Shown piece after piece: positions 16,411 to 25,100 of a stretch of DNA of 64,000 nt. The position numbers and the translations under genes are program-made. The DNA comes from Halocatena halophila (lineage in GTDB: Archaea > Halobacteriota > Halobacteria > Halobacteriales > Haloarculaceae): NCBI GenBank assembly GCA_027563145.1, contig CP071308.1, positions 1 to 64,000 on the forward strand. The letters are read 5' to 3'. Within the stretch, counting starts at the first letter, position 1; each line of letters starts with the position of its first letter. Below the pieces are notes generated by a model, which was not told where the DNA came from, searched no databases, and saw only the letters and a list, made by a program, of their open reading frames with translations.

Positions 16411-16490
16411 CGGTTCGCCTCCGTCCGACCCACTGCGATGGTTTCATAACGCTCCTCAACCGATATTGCGTTGGTTTTCTCGTCGTACAT
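16407..16490 (-). CDS. 27-aa peptide, first gene of coupled operon
   Basis: The frame from ATG 16490 gives a 27-aa charged peptide beginning MYDEKTN. Its leader, about 75 nt, is nearly identical to the leader of the 18743 gene (which begins MYEIKPE), with the conservation reaching into the first codons. The stop overlaps the next start as ATGA. It could be a true peptide or a leader ORF that sets translation of the 109-aa gene. Confidence 0.55.
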   Translation of the reverse strand: MYDEKTNAISVEERYETIAVGRTEANR

Positions 16491-16563
16491 AGCGCGTCTC
16501 TGAGAAAGCCAGCATCGGGATGTTGGCGCATCCTGGTGCGATTCTCTCACACCAACTGACTCC

Positions 16564-16611
16564 CTCTACCATATGGCATACGCCACATGTGCATAAGCGT
16601 TTCGCATATTG
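16564..16611 (-). promoter_or_regulatory. 48-bp promoter element, copy a
   Basis: One of five copies of a conserved element containing CATATGG and CGCATATTG boxes and a TATA-like CTTATGYACA (minus-strand reading). It points leftward into the 27-aa/109-aa operon. Downstream of it the 5' leader to 16484 is nearly identical to the leader after copy e, in inverted orientation, about 125 bp in all. The leader can fold (GGTGTGAGAGAATCGCACC). Confidence 0.7.
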
Positions 16612-16642
16612 TAAACACATATTGTAAATGCATATTGCAAAA
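16604..16642 (+). promoter_or_regulatory. Three tandem 13-bp iterons
   Basis: Perfectly tandem copies at 16604-16616, 16617-16629 and 16630-16642 follow RCATATTGYAAAH. The first overlaps the end of promoter element copy a. They lie just upstream of the winged-helix gene at 16682, so its product is the obvious candidate ligand, and binding would also reach the divergent operon. Confidence 0.65.
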
Positions 16643-16681
16643 AGCAGAAGTTGTAAATAGATAGAATCTCTATCTCGGTGT

Positions 16682-16921
16682 ATGCCGCGAGAACACAATG
16701 AATCAGGGGACTTTATAGAAACAGTGTCACACGAGGATGTCATTGAGGTATTCGATGACTATCGTAGTCCGTGTATTACATCAGGTGACGTAAAAAAATC
16801 ACTCGGATGCACACCCGAAACCGCACGACGGAAGCTAAAAGAGCTTCATAATGAGGGGATTGTGGAAAAACGCAAAACCGCTGGTCGTATCATTTGGTGG
16901 CTGGCTGAAGAAAATAATTGA
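16682..16921 (+). CDS. Small winged-helix regulator (copy B)
   Basis: A 79-aa protein: VSHEDVIEVFDDYRSPC, then SGDVKKSLGCTPETARRKLKEL and IIWWLAEENN. It aligns along its length with the 89-aa protein at 13904. The helix-turn-helix is GCTPETARRKL and the wing is the basic KRKTAGRIIWW. It is divergent from the copy-a promoter and preceded by three iterons and a short inverted repeat AGATAG/CTATCT (16659-16675). It is probably an autoregulator and possibly master of the five-copy promoter set. Confidence 0.75.
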   Translation: MPREHNESGDFIETVSHEDVIEVFDDYRSPCITSGDVKKSLGCTPETARRKLKELHNEGIVEKRKTAGRIIWWLAEENN

Positions 16922-16954
16922 AACCGATAAAACCAGCAAATTACCGTTCTCTAC

Positions 16955-17347
16955 CTAACGATCTTGTCTGATTCCTCCGTCAGTAGCAACCCCACGGGAG
17001 GGTGATTGTATAGGCTCCGTTACATTGTTGTTTTCCTCTGGGAGTGGAACGGGTGCAGTGGCTTCTATCTCTATCTCGGGTGAAGCTGCATCAATGACGG
17101 CTTGCTCCCAATTGACCGCGAGTATATGCTTGCAAGGCCCATTACCGAATTTGAATGCCTTGCAAGAACACTCAACAGCAACCTCTTCGACACTCACTAC
17201 GTGAATGTGCTCATCACTGTTAGATCCATAGCTAGCGTTCTCTACGATCACAGTGGCCGGTTCGGGAACCGTGAACTCGAAGCTCTCCCAAAATGCTCGT
17301 TTAGCTACTGTTGATACGTCTTCGTCGTTTGTGTGTTCTTCGGACAT
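16955..17347 (-). CDS. SWIM zinc-finger protein
   Basis: From ATG 17347 it encodes 130 aa. The SWIM motif CxCx(n)CxH is clear as ECSCKAFKFGNGPCKHIL in the middle, followed by an acidic, proline-rich tail. SWIM domains mediate DNA or protein contacts in transposases and in Shu2-like recombination partners. The 17-aa upstream extension in frame belongs to a conserved leader shared with two other genes and is not needed. Transcription is from element copy b. It is probably a DNA-processing accessory factor; the exact role is unknown. Confidence 0.75.
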   Translation of the reverse strand: MSEEHTNDEDVSTVAKRAFWESFEFTVPEPATVIVENASYGSNSDEHIHVVSVEEVAVECSCKAFKFGNGPCKHILAVNWEQAVIDAASPEIEIEATAPVPLPEENNNVTEPIQSPSRGVATDGGIRQDR

Positions 17348-17429
17348 GGGTATTCGAACTTGCTTGAGATTGCCAGTCGGACACGTCACCATCGTGTCGT
17401 GGGGGTCAACCCCTGCACAGACCAGCTCT

Positions 17430-17477
17430 CTCTACCATATGGTATACGCCATATGCACATAAGCGTTTCGCATATTG
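17430..17477 (-). promoter_or_regulatory. 48-bp promoter element, copy b
   Basis: Same element as copy a, reading leftward into the SWIM gene about 85 bp away. The leader contains GATGGTGACGTG and then the block CTCAAGCAAGTTCGA right before the start codon; both are shared with copies c and d. Confidence 0.7.
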
Positions 17478-17535
17478 GCTATACCATATGCTATCAGGAG
17501 GCTCGATTCTACCGAAATAGGAAAATAGTGAACGA

Positions 17536-17973
17536 CTAGTGGCCGTAGTTGGTCGCTGTTTCGCGAACCGAGTTATCTACAGAATTGTCGAAGACATAGA
17601 ATGAATCTCGGCGGGTTGGCCCATCCATGCTTCCATCACTAGATGATGGATATGTCCCTCGGAAAACCGGTTCTCCGTTGGCATTCCGGACGTATAGCCG
17701 GAATTCATCCCCAAATTGCTGAGGCTCCGGCTGTAGGTGGTTATTTCCATGGCTGGACTCTGTCGTCTTAACGGAGACACGTCGAGCGATCACTGTCTTG
17801 CCAGTATCACTAACGTCGATTATTCTCGCAAATTCGCAATTCGTCTGTCCGTATCCCCAACTTGTGTGTATAAACACACCTATCCAATCTTCTGTAACGG
17901 TCTCTGCTTCAGGATCGAAGCTACTCTTTGTCGATTCCTCAGATTTATCCACTTCCAAATCTTCGTCTGTCAT
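17536..17973 (-). CDS. 145-aa hypothetical protein of the promoter regulon
   Basis: From ATG 17973 it encodes an acidic N terminus (TDEDLEVDKSEES) followed by a beta-rich domain (DWIGVFIHTSWGYGQTNCEFARIIDV, VIARRVSVKTTES, EFRLYVRNANGEPVFRGTY). No known motif is present. An upstream in-frame extension to 18087 passes through the promoter and is rejected. It shares its leader type with the SWIM gene and the 18228 gene. I have a weak memory of similar proteins in haloarchaeal proviruses; function unknown. Confidence 0.65.
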   Translation of the reverse strand: MTDEDLEVDKSEESTKSSFDPEAETVTEDWIGVFIHTSWGYGQTNCEFARIIDVSDTGKTVIARRVSVKTTESSHGNNHLQPEPQQFGDEFRLYVRNANGEPVFRGTYPSSSDGSMDGPTRRDSFYVFDNSVDNSVRETATNYGH

Positions 17974-18056
17974 GGTTGTTCGAACTTGCTTGAGACAACC
18001 AGCTGACGTGTCACCATCACGTCGGCATTCTCCAAACCAAGCTCTTACTGGTATGT

Positions 18057-18158
18057 CTCTACCATATGGTATACGCCATATGTACATAAGCGTTTTGCAT
18101 CTTGTCTACGCAATATGCGAAAGTCATAAGTACATGTGGTGTATACCATATGGTAGAG
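18057..18158. promoter_or_regulatory. Divergent promoter pair, element copies c and d
   Basis: Copy c (18057-18104) and copy d (18111-18158) face away from each other, forming a near-palindrome of about 100 bp with the CATATGG and CGCATATTG-type boxes mirrored. Copy c drives the 145-aa gene leftward and copy d drives the 107-aa gene rightward. Confidence 0.7.
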
Positions 18159-18227
18159 GCGGAAGGGAGAAAAGCACGATGGTGACGTGATTACCTCCTG
18201 ATCTACCTCAAGCAAGTTCGAGTAACC

Positions 18228-18551
18228 ATGGCAGAAAAGAACACAACCGAAGAAAACGATGAATCAAGTAGAGAATTTGCACCTGGATCGATCGCTTTCG
18301 ATCTGGTAACGCGTCAACCGCTGTACATCCATAAACAAGTTGCAAAAGACCTAGAAGAGCACCAGAAGGAGAACAATTTCGACCTAGCAACGTACAAAAT
18401 GCATGAATACCTGCCTATTCACCGAGATGATAGGGTCTTCGAATGCGTATTCATCGAAACCAGCCCGCAGAAGATGCACAAGGTGGGAAAATCGTACGAT
18501 TTCCCAGAAGGCCGCCTGATGGCGGTCCCTGTTGAACAAGCGTTCGAGTAA
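18228..18551 (+). CDS. 107-aa conserved haloarchaeal/proviral protein
   Basis: After an acidic N terminus the core reads IAFDLVTRQPLYIHKQVAKDL, FDLATYKMHEYLPI, DRVFECVFI and YDFPEGRLMAVPVE. I recognise this as a type of small protein frequent in haloarchaeal proviruses and plasmids, with no assigned function. The start ATG follows the conserved CAAGCAAGTTCGA leader directly. Expression is from element copy d. Confidence 0.7.
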   Translation: MAEKNTTEENDESSREFAPGSIAFDLVTRQPLYIHKQVAKDLEEHQKENNFDLATYKMHEYLPIHRDDRVFECVFIETSPQKMHKVGKSYDFPEGRLMAVPVEQAFE

Positions 18552-18621
18552 ACAATTCTCTGAACCTATTTTTTGTAGCTTTTCTGTATATTGCAGACCC
18601 TCAATTAGCATATGGTGTAAG

Positions 18622-18669
18622 CAATATGCGAAACACTTATGTACATGTGGCGTATACCATATGGTAGAG
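18622..18669 (+). promoter_or_regulatory. 48-bp promoter element, copy e
   Basis: Fifth copy, reading rightward into the 74-aa zinc gene. Together with the following 75-nt leader it is the inverted partner of 16484-16611 (about 95 percent identical by eye). The last bases of the leader include GGAG and the shared start context GACGCGCTATGTAC. Confidence 0.7.
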
Positions 18670-18742
18670 GGAGTCAGTTGGTGTGAGAGAATCGCACCAG
18701 GATGCGCCAACATCCCGATGCTGACTTTCTCGGAGACGCGCT

Positions 18743-18967
18743 ATGTACGAGATAAAGCCAGAACCAGTTGAAGAGGTAAAGCATCGTCTTATCCGTTGGG
18801 AGATTGAGGGAGAAATCTCAGTACACCAGGAGGTAGACAAATATGGTCAGACCACCGGTAGCGCGTTCTACCGGTGTACTGAGTGCGGCGACGAGTTAGT
18901 TACCGGATTTGATCTGGCGAACATGCCGCACAAAGAGGACTGTGAGGTGGCCGATGAGACGAATTGA
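18743..18967 (+). CDS. 74-aa zinc-knuckle protein
   Basis: It encodes a basic-acidic N-terminal half with an RLIRWEIEGEISVHQEV strand pair and a C-terminal knuckle: YRCTECGDELVTGF, then a later cysteine in HKEDCEV. It follows the long conserved leader of copy e. Its 3' end overlaps the 43-aa membrane protein gene, so the two are coupled. Function unknown. Confidence 0.7.
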   Translation: MYEIKPEPVEEVKHRLIRWEIEGEISVHQEVDKYGQTTGSAFYRCTECGDELVTGFDLANMPHKEDCEVADETN

Positions 18968-19085
18968 ACAGATTTGTCTCGTCGGGGTATTCGCAGTCTG
19001 GGTGTTTGTCACGGTCGGGCTTCTCCAACTCGATACTGGTATCTTTGCCGCTGGAGGGCTGGTCGTAACAGATCTGGTAACCTGA
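18954..19085 (+). CDS. 43-aa single- or double-pass membrane peptide
   Basis: Starting at ATG inside the end of the 74-aa gene, it encodes a peptide that is hydrophobic from residue 8 on (LVGVFAVWVFVTVGLLQL, then GIFAAGGLVVTDLV). It is a short membrane protein of the sort found in haloviruses; nothing more specific can be said. Confidence 0.55.
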   Translation: MRRIEQICLVGVFAVWVFVTVGLLQLDTGIFAAGGLVVTDLVT

Positions 19086-19202
19086 TCGGGACTCCTATCA
19101 GAGAGATATGCATTGCGCGGTTTAGTATCTGAAGGGTACAACATAGATACCCAAACAGATCGCTTCTAAACATTCATTTTGATAGCGATATTTGATAGCT
19201 TG

Positions 19203-20105
19203 ATGAGTAAATCACGTTGTCTGCTAGTGATTCTGTTAATTATCGGTTTATCCAATGGGCTAGTTTCGGCACAGACCGAATCACCATCACACACTCTTAC
19301 GATCTCGTCAAACGGCAACGGCACAGCATCATACGTTGTGACGAGTTCCAGCAAACTCAGTTTCAGATCCGAAGAACCAGCGGAGTATGTACGTGGATCA
19401 AAGCAAGCTGCTGGGACTGTCGGAGAGGAGAATGACGAGAAGGATGTGATCAAATATAACGGCTATATCGAGTCTTTCGATTACGAGGGGGATATCACGA
19501 TTCATCTAAATGGTCGGCAAGTATCCCCCGATGTACTGACTGGGAATCATATCAAAATCGTCCATCCAACGAACGCATCAGAGACAATCGAATACTACTA
19601 TCCATTGAATGGTGAATCCGCACGTGGCGAATATGCCGAGGAAGACGACTCAGCCACTGATATGCAAATTTTAGGATCGATCGATAAAGGGGTCGATTCC
19701 TTCTACTATCGGGGCACTATCCCGGATCACGCCTTTCAGGGCCTTGCTCCGGTATTCGTCAATGGTGAGCTAGTGGACAACCAGGGTGGACCACAACAGA
19801 CAACGTTGACTAAGGAGACAAAACAGCCAACACCAACGATCTCGTCAACCGACACCACCACTGAATCGACGACTACAGTCTCTACAACTACCAACACAAA
19901 CACCCATCAGACTACCCAGCAACGAATTACAAAAACAGGCACTAGTCCCACAACATCTAGCGATTCTCAAGCAGATGCCCCAGCATCAGAGCAATCTTCT
20001 TCACTGGTCCGCTCAGTGACGATCGGTTTGGGGGCTGGAATTTCAATCGTCATTGGATTAATACTTGCATCCATCGCTATAGATACGTATCTTATTTCGA
20101 AATGA
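19203..20105 (+). CDS. Secreted, C-terminally anchored surface protein (paralogue of 33031-33948)
   Basis: From ATG 19203 it encodes 300 aa. There is a signal peptide (LLVILLIIGLSNGLVSAQ), a beta-rich ectodomain with a repeated type of strand set (HTLTISSNGNGTASYVVTSS; DVIKYNGYIESFDYEGDITIHLNG), and a Thr/Ser-rich stalk of about 70 residues, probably O-glycosylated. A C-terminal transmembrane helix follows (SVTIGLGAGISIVIGLILASIAI). The ectodomain pattern recurs in the protein at 33031-33948 on the far side of the secretion genes. Suggested role: cell-surface contact or pilus component. Confidence 0.7.
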   Translation: MSKSRCLLVILLIIGLSNGLVSAQTESPSHTLTISSNGNGTASYVVTSSSKLSFRSEEPAEYVRGSKQAAGTVGEENDEKDVIKYNGYIESFDYEGDITIHLNGRQVSPDVLTGNHIKIVHPTNASETIEYYYPLNGESARGEYAEEDDSATDMQILGSIDKGVDSFYYRGTIPDHAFQGLAPVFVNGELVDNQGGPQQTTLTKETKQPTPTISSTDTTTESTTTVSTTTNTNTHQTTQQRITKTGTSPTTSSDSQADAPASEQSSSLVRSVTIGLGAGISIVIGLILASIAIDTYLISK

Positions 20106-20145
20106 ATCTATTACCGTATTCAAGCCCATAACAAATGTGTAATGT

Positions 20146-20418
20146 CTACTCGTCTGGATCTGCCTCTTCAACAGCCTTCTCAGCAGAGTCAGTAAGCTTG
20201 TCAGCTAAGTATTCAGCAAGTACAGAATCACGGCTCCTAGTGAGGGGATGTCCACTGCCGGTTCTTCCTCCACCATCGTGATCGTTACCCATCCGATCAG
20301 CGACAGCCTGAACTGCCTCAGCAATAGTTTGCTGTTCGGTGGTGCGCTCACCCGCGTCTGGGCGTCGATCCTGATACTCACTGCTACCGTCATCGTTGCC
20401 ACCGTATCGACCTCCCAT
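20146..20418 (-). CDS. 90-aa hypothetical protein
   Basis: An acidic, Gly-rich protein with a polar N terminus (GGRYGGNDDGSSEYQDRRPD) and helices after residue 28. It starts directly after the TAA of the TGT-like gene, so the two are an operon. There is no motif. Function unknown. Confidence 0.6.
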   Translation of the reverse strand: MGGRYGGNDDGSSEYQDRRPDAGERTTEQQTIAEAVQAVADRMGNDHDGGGRTGSGHPLTRSRDSVLAEYLADKLTDSAEKAVEEADPDE

Positions 20419-21225
20419 TTAGATCATCTCCGTATTTGTCGTTTCACCGTTGACAGGCGAATCGGGATCTACTCCTAGAGCATCTACAGCTCGGTTGGTG
20501 AATATATCCCACTGCTGTCGGAGTTCCTCTTCGCTCTGTTTCGTAGGTGCCATATCCGATCGCCACGCCGTCTGTCCGGCAGCTGCACCAACTGAATCGG
20601 GTACACGTTCGAGATAGTTCGGCGATAGCAATCCGATCAGGAAGATATTGCGGTCCTGCTCGGTGTCGATCTCCTGGAGGTCAGCCACAAGCTCATCAAT
20701 CCGAATTCCAGCTCCTGCCGTGAAATATTGGGTGCCATAAAACGCGCAGTAATCATCAAACCCCGCTCGATCGAACACCTCATAACAGACTGCACGCTCT
20801 TCGGGTTCAACACCCTGTACAATAGGAATAAGCCGTGTCTCAGCCCCGTGCTCGTGTAGCTGGCGTTGCATCCACAGCAATCCCTCCATGCTGTGCAAGA
20901 CGTTGTGGCTCCGGTCGCCTACATCCTGATTTTCGTAAGTACTGTAGTCCGCTGGAATGTGGAAGTCAGGCCCAAAGGCTAGCACATGCTCCAGCTCTCG
21001 TTCCCACGAAACAAGATTCAGTTGTGTGTCCCTGATTGTTGTAGTGGTGATCAAGCTGGTCTCTTCGGGGAACCATGAGCTCGCAGTCTCATCTCGGTTT
21101 ACCAACGCACGCATATCTGTATACTTCAATAGAGCATATTCTGGCGTAACAGCCTCTAAGAACGTGCTGTAGCTGTGGTATGGTTCGACGCTTGGTATTG
21201 CACCACGTGGATAATTTTCTGGCAT
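20419..21225 (-). CDS. TIM-barrel protein resembling tRNA-guanine transglycosylase
   Basis: From ATG 21225 (AAGGAGAG upstream) it encodes 268 aa. The run LIPIVQGVEPEERAVCYEVFDRAGFDDY followed by FYGTQYF, and later NIFLIGLLSPNYLERVPDSVG, follow the order of TGT-family barrels (IVQGG, GFDGYAIGG, GVGTPEDLLEAV). The zinc site and the exact catalytic contexts of classical TGT are not evident, so DpdA-like DNA-modifying relatives or an inactive barrel are alternatives. The open frame upstream to 21411 runs into GC-rich repeats and is not used. It lies after the secretion ATPases on the same strand but behind the divergent regulator. Confidence 0.45.
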   Translation of the reverse strand: MPENYPRGAIPSVEPYHSYSTFLEAVTPEYALLKYTDMRALVNRDETASSWFPEETSLITTTTIRDTQLNLVSWERELEHVLAFGPDFHIPADYSTYENQDVGDRSHNVLHSMEGLLWMQRQLHEHGAETRLIPIVQGVEPEERAVCYEVFDRAGFDDYCAFYGTQYFTAGAGIRIDELVADLQEIDTEQDRNIFLIGLLSPNYLERVPDSVGAAAGQTAWRSDMAPTKQSEEELRQQWDIFTNRAVDALGVDPDSPVNGETTNTEMI

Positions 21226-21762
21226 CTCAGACACTCTCCTTACCCTACTGTGCCTTTCTTTCACTACAACTATTTTAGAACTATCGATCTGGCGACGGCC
21301 GCTCGCCTTCGGCTCGCTCCGCAACGCACCTAGTCTGTCCGGTATTCGTCGTGAGAGGGGTACCAGGCCGGTCGTTTGCAGGCCTGGCTGTCCCACGGTG
21401 TCGCCGGTCAACTGTCCGGCTGTCGTCGCTCAGCCCGGATGTCGGTATTCGTCGCTCCCCCAGTTTTCCATCTGTCGCCGCTTAGCCTGGCTGTCCACAT
21501 CGTCGCTCTAGGGGGATGTCGGCCAGTCGTCGTAATCTCTGGGTATCCATTGTTTCGCAATATCGGGCTTCCACCTGTCGTCGCTCTTCTCGGGTGTCCA
21601 CCTGTTGCATCTGAGCTGGAATTGCACCTTCTCACCGCATGGAGGCCTCCCACAAATCACTCCCACCCTAGGGGGGAGGCCCCCGCATGCGGGTTCCTCG
21701 GCAATCGGAATTAAACGTTAATTACCGGTAAATATTTGAGGTATTAGAGACCTCTTGAGGGT
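21226..21762. repeat. GC-rich degenerate repeat block
   Basis: No gene is supported. From about 21345 to 21612 an imperfect unit resembling TGTCGTCGCT followed 8-12 bp later by GG(A/C)TGTC recurs at least six times with 30-60 bp spacing. Then follow a GGGGGAGGCCCCC-type inverted repeat near 21670, an AT-rich strip, and the rightward promoter of the 21763 regulator. It is a candidate transfer origin or regulator-binding region. Confidence 0.5.
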
Positions 21763-22185
21763 ATGGGAAAGTCGGGTAAGTCGATGAGTTTCGATCAGCT
21801 GGTTGAGAAAACACAGGGATCACCACGGGAGAGAATACTAGATGGACTAAGGTTCTATGGGGGTGAAAGCAATGCACACCAACTTCGCAGCTACTGCAAT
21901 ATTCCGTCGAAAAATTATCATTTTAACAAACTCGAAATGCAGGGACTAATCGAAACCAGTGGAGAGGAGTACGTCGGAAAAGGAGGATCAGCAAAGATAT
22001 ATCATCTTACAGAACGTGGCCGCAAGGTCGTAAACGAATTAGTGGAGTTCTCATCGGGAGAAACAGCAACAGAGCTACAAAATCGAATCGAGGAGCTTGA
22101 GAATGAACTTGAGCGCCTCGGAAATCTCTACAATGAGCTGGCCGACCATGTTGAGGTGATCGATCAACGGACTGTAGACAATTAG
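21763..22185 (+). CDS. Winged-helix regulator with C-terminal coiled coil
   Basis: The 140-aa protein has a winged helix at about 18-95 (SPRERILDGLRFYGGESNAHQLRSYCNIPSKNYHFNKLEMQGLIE, then KIYHLTERGRKVVN). It is followed by a leucine-zipper-like coiled coil (TELQNRIEELENELERLGNLYNELAD). It is divergent from the TGT-like gene and converges on the coupling ATPase, three bases away. It probably controls the transfer module. Confidence 0.75.
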   Translation: MGKSGKSMSFDQLVEKTQGSPRERILDGLRFYGGESNAHQLRSYCNIPSKNYHFNKLEMQGLIETSGEEYVGKGGSAKIYHLTERGRKVVNELVEFSSGETATELQNRIEELENELERLGNLYNELADHVEVIDQRTVDN

Positions 22186-22188
22186 CGC

Positions 22189-25100
22189 TCAGAAACGCTC
22201 GAATTTCCGAGGCTCGCGTTGTGATGCAGCGTCTGTATCGTCACTGACCTCCTCACTCTCTGCTTTCTCAGTTATTTCTTTGTCAGAAGTCTCTTCCATG
22301 CGATTGGTAGTGTTGCCTAGCTCATCTTTCGGAACATCCTCTTCAGCGACTGTCTGTGGGAGGTCACACAGCGGAATGTTATCTTGGTCATGGCGATAGA
22401 GAGTGAGATCTAATGGCGTCAACAACCGTCTCTCGTCGTTCTCGTCCACTTCAGCTTCTGGGACAACAATGATATCCCACTCGGCGGTTGACGGCTTACC
22501 ATCAAACTCGTATTCTGGGATTACGGGCGGTTTGATGTTCCGCTCGCCGCCAGCAGGATACTGACTCGCGTCAGTAAAGATCTCGGCAGCAGTATTGAAG
22601 CGCGCGTGTTCGGTACCGTCCGTATCCCTCAAGATATACTGACCGGTCTGTCGATCGTGGACCCAAATGTTGGCTGCTGCTCCTGGCCGGGTCATTTTCT
22701 CGCCGTCAATCATCAGATTCCTCGTCATGGTATAGAATCGGCGCTCTTCGTCAATTGAGTGGTTGCTGTGGCAGTACTCATCCCCTGCGCAGAGCGTGGT
22801 CCAGACGGCCTTAGCTGCATCCAGACGGCACAAGAATACACACCGCCGGTCGGCGTTATGAGCGGAAACGAGATTGATAATCGTCTGTGATGGCTGTGTT
22901 TCCCCAGTCGAGTGTTCGGCCTCGATATAGACATCCTCCACGCCAGCTAGTCTGAAGAGTTCGGGATGGTTCTCGCGGAACGAATTTACTCGGTCAGCGA
23001 TAGTTTTCGGATCTTCGACCCCGTCGAGATAAAGTTGATCATCAAGCGTAGCGAGCGCATCTGGCATGGAATCAGCATCTTGGTCAAGGATCTCGAAGAG
23101 GAACCCAAGTTGTGTGAAAGGGACATACGCATCCTCCATCAGTCGTTGATGGTCCTTACCGCCAGCAGTCTCACTCCCTCCGACATTCATAAACCCAGTG
23201 TCAGTAGCTTGTACGAAGATCTCGTCGTCCTCCTCACGATAATTGAGGTAGGCGTCGGGGACGTGCTGCAATACCTTCCGCCAAACTTGGTTTGCGTCCC
23301 GGAGTGCTCCGCCTCCAGGGAGATACCGTCGCAAACGGTCCAAACAGTCACGCACCGCAACGTAGTCATGCGGAGATCCCTGGCGAATAGATTCGTCAGT
23401 GATTGCCTTGAGCACCTGATTTCGCCAACGTGGCTCACCAAAGTCGATCTCATCGAGCTGCTGAGGATCGTCTACATCTGTTTCCTCCCCATCGTAGAAC
23501 CGCGATTCTTCTCTGAGTTCCTCAGCAGATTCCGGGACATCGCCGAAGCGTTCGACCGACCGGCGCTTCATCGCCTTTACGTCAACCTCATAATCGTCAC
23601 CGTGGACTTCTTGACGGATTTCCCGGCTGGGAGGGAAGGCATCGACCTTGTACGAATAAGTCGTATCCTCATCGTCGTCTGTCTGGTAGTAGGTCCGAAG
23701 CCAGAACTTGAACCGTCCCAGATTCGTGAGATCACTCGTGTTCTCCAGCGAGTGATGTGAGAGGATATATCCGGCGTCCTTCTCTCCCGTTCCGAATGAA
23801 ATCGCTGTGTCAACCTGGTTCTGGAGGGCGTTTTTCAGTTTCCCGTAGAGCTGATTTGAGGGAGCCTGACAGGCCAGAATCATCCTGAAATCGTGTCCGC
23901 CAGCGATCGAGAGCATTTCGTGAACATTCGTGAGGGGTGAGACTCCTTTATCGAACTCATCCCAGATCAGATAGAAGCGCGGCGCATCTGGAAGCGTTCG
24001 CTTCGCCGTGTAGAACCGTCTGACCAAGGGAGTCAACATGAATTTGATCTCAGACTCACCGAGGTGAGGATCTAGCCGCAGGACACAGACCTTGCCTTCT
24101 CGAACCAACTCCTGGATGCTTGCCGAGGGATTGCGCGCACACAGGAAATTCCGTATCCCGGCGTGTTGAGTAAGCATATCAGTCCGCCCCGCGAGCGGCT
24201 CGAGATCCGAATCCTCTTTTTCGCGGATGCGCTCGGCGGCATCTTTGACAAAAGGCATCCGCTCGTCACTGATCAACTCTGAAAACGTATCAATGCCAGC
24301 AGCTGCACCGATGGCCCCTGCAACATCCAGCGGGGTGGCCGTGAGCCCCGATCTCGCCAGCCCGTTAATAACCGTCCTGGTAACGCGCTCCATGACAGCT
24401 CCCCAGTATTTGTCCGAGCCACCTGCTTCGGCAAACGACGCCCCCCAATCGTCAGCCAGTGCATGGACCGCCGATTCGAAGGCGTTCGTCCCTGGCTCGG
24501 CATTCGAAGGCACTTCCAGGAGGTTAAATCGGACCCGTTTATCGAATTCACCCCCTGTATCAATAAAGACAAAATCCTCCTCGGGGCGGTCCTCCGGCCA
24601 CTCCTCGATGAAACGCTCATCATCGTCCTGCTTGCCCTTGGCGATAATGAGCGCACCATAGTCTCGATCGTAGACCTGTGACGCGAGGTTCCCCAGTGTG
24701 GTGGTTTTGCCCTTTCTTGTACCTCCTGTCACCAACATATGAGCATTCAGATATTCTTCATAGACACCGACCTCCGTCCCATTTCGGCGTCCGAACCCGA
24801 ACCAGAACGGATCACCGGGCTCAGAATGGTCCAGCATCGCCACCTGCTTCTCGGCGCTGGTCGGGTCGTCAGGAAGATCAACGGCGTCAAAATCAAAGCG
24901 TGGCGTGCCCACCGGAACGCCGTCGCCTGGACGAGAGAGCGACCACTGGAGTCGATTGGTCGTGATATCATCCGCTCGAGGGACGTTCAACAGCCCGGAC
25001 GCTTCGGGTTGGGTTTTCACGATCCCAGCATCCTCCCACACACGCCCACAGGCGCGCTCGAATTGCGTAGCAAGATTCGAGCCGGTGATAGGCTCGGGGA

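Noticed and set aside
21226..21411. N-terminal extension of the TGT-like ORF
   Set aside because: The extra 62 residues fall in the GC-rich repeat block, and a good Shine-Dalgarno precedes the ATG at 21225.
22966..23760. 264-codon open frame on the plus strand
   Set aside because: It is antisense to the coupling ATPase gene, which has clear motifs; the composition is that of a shadow frame.
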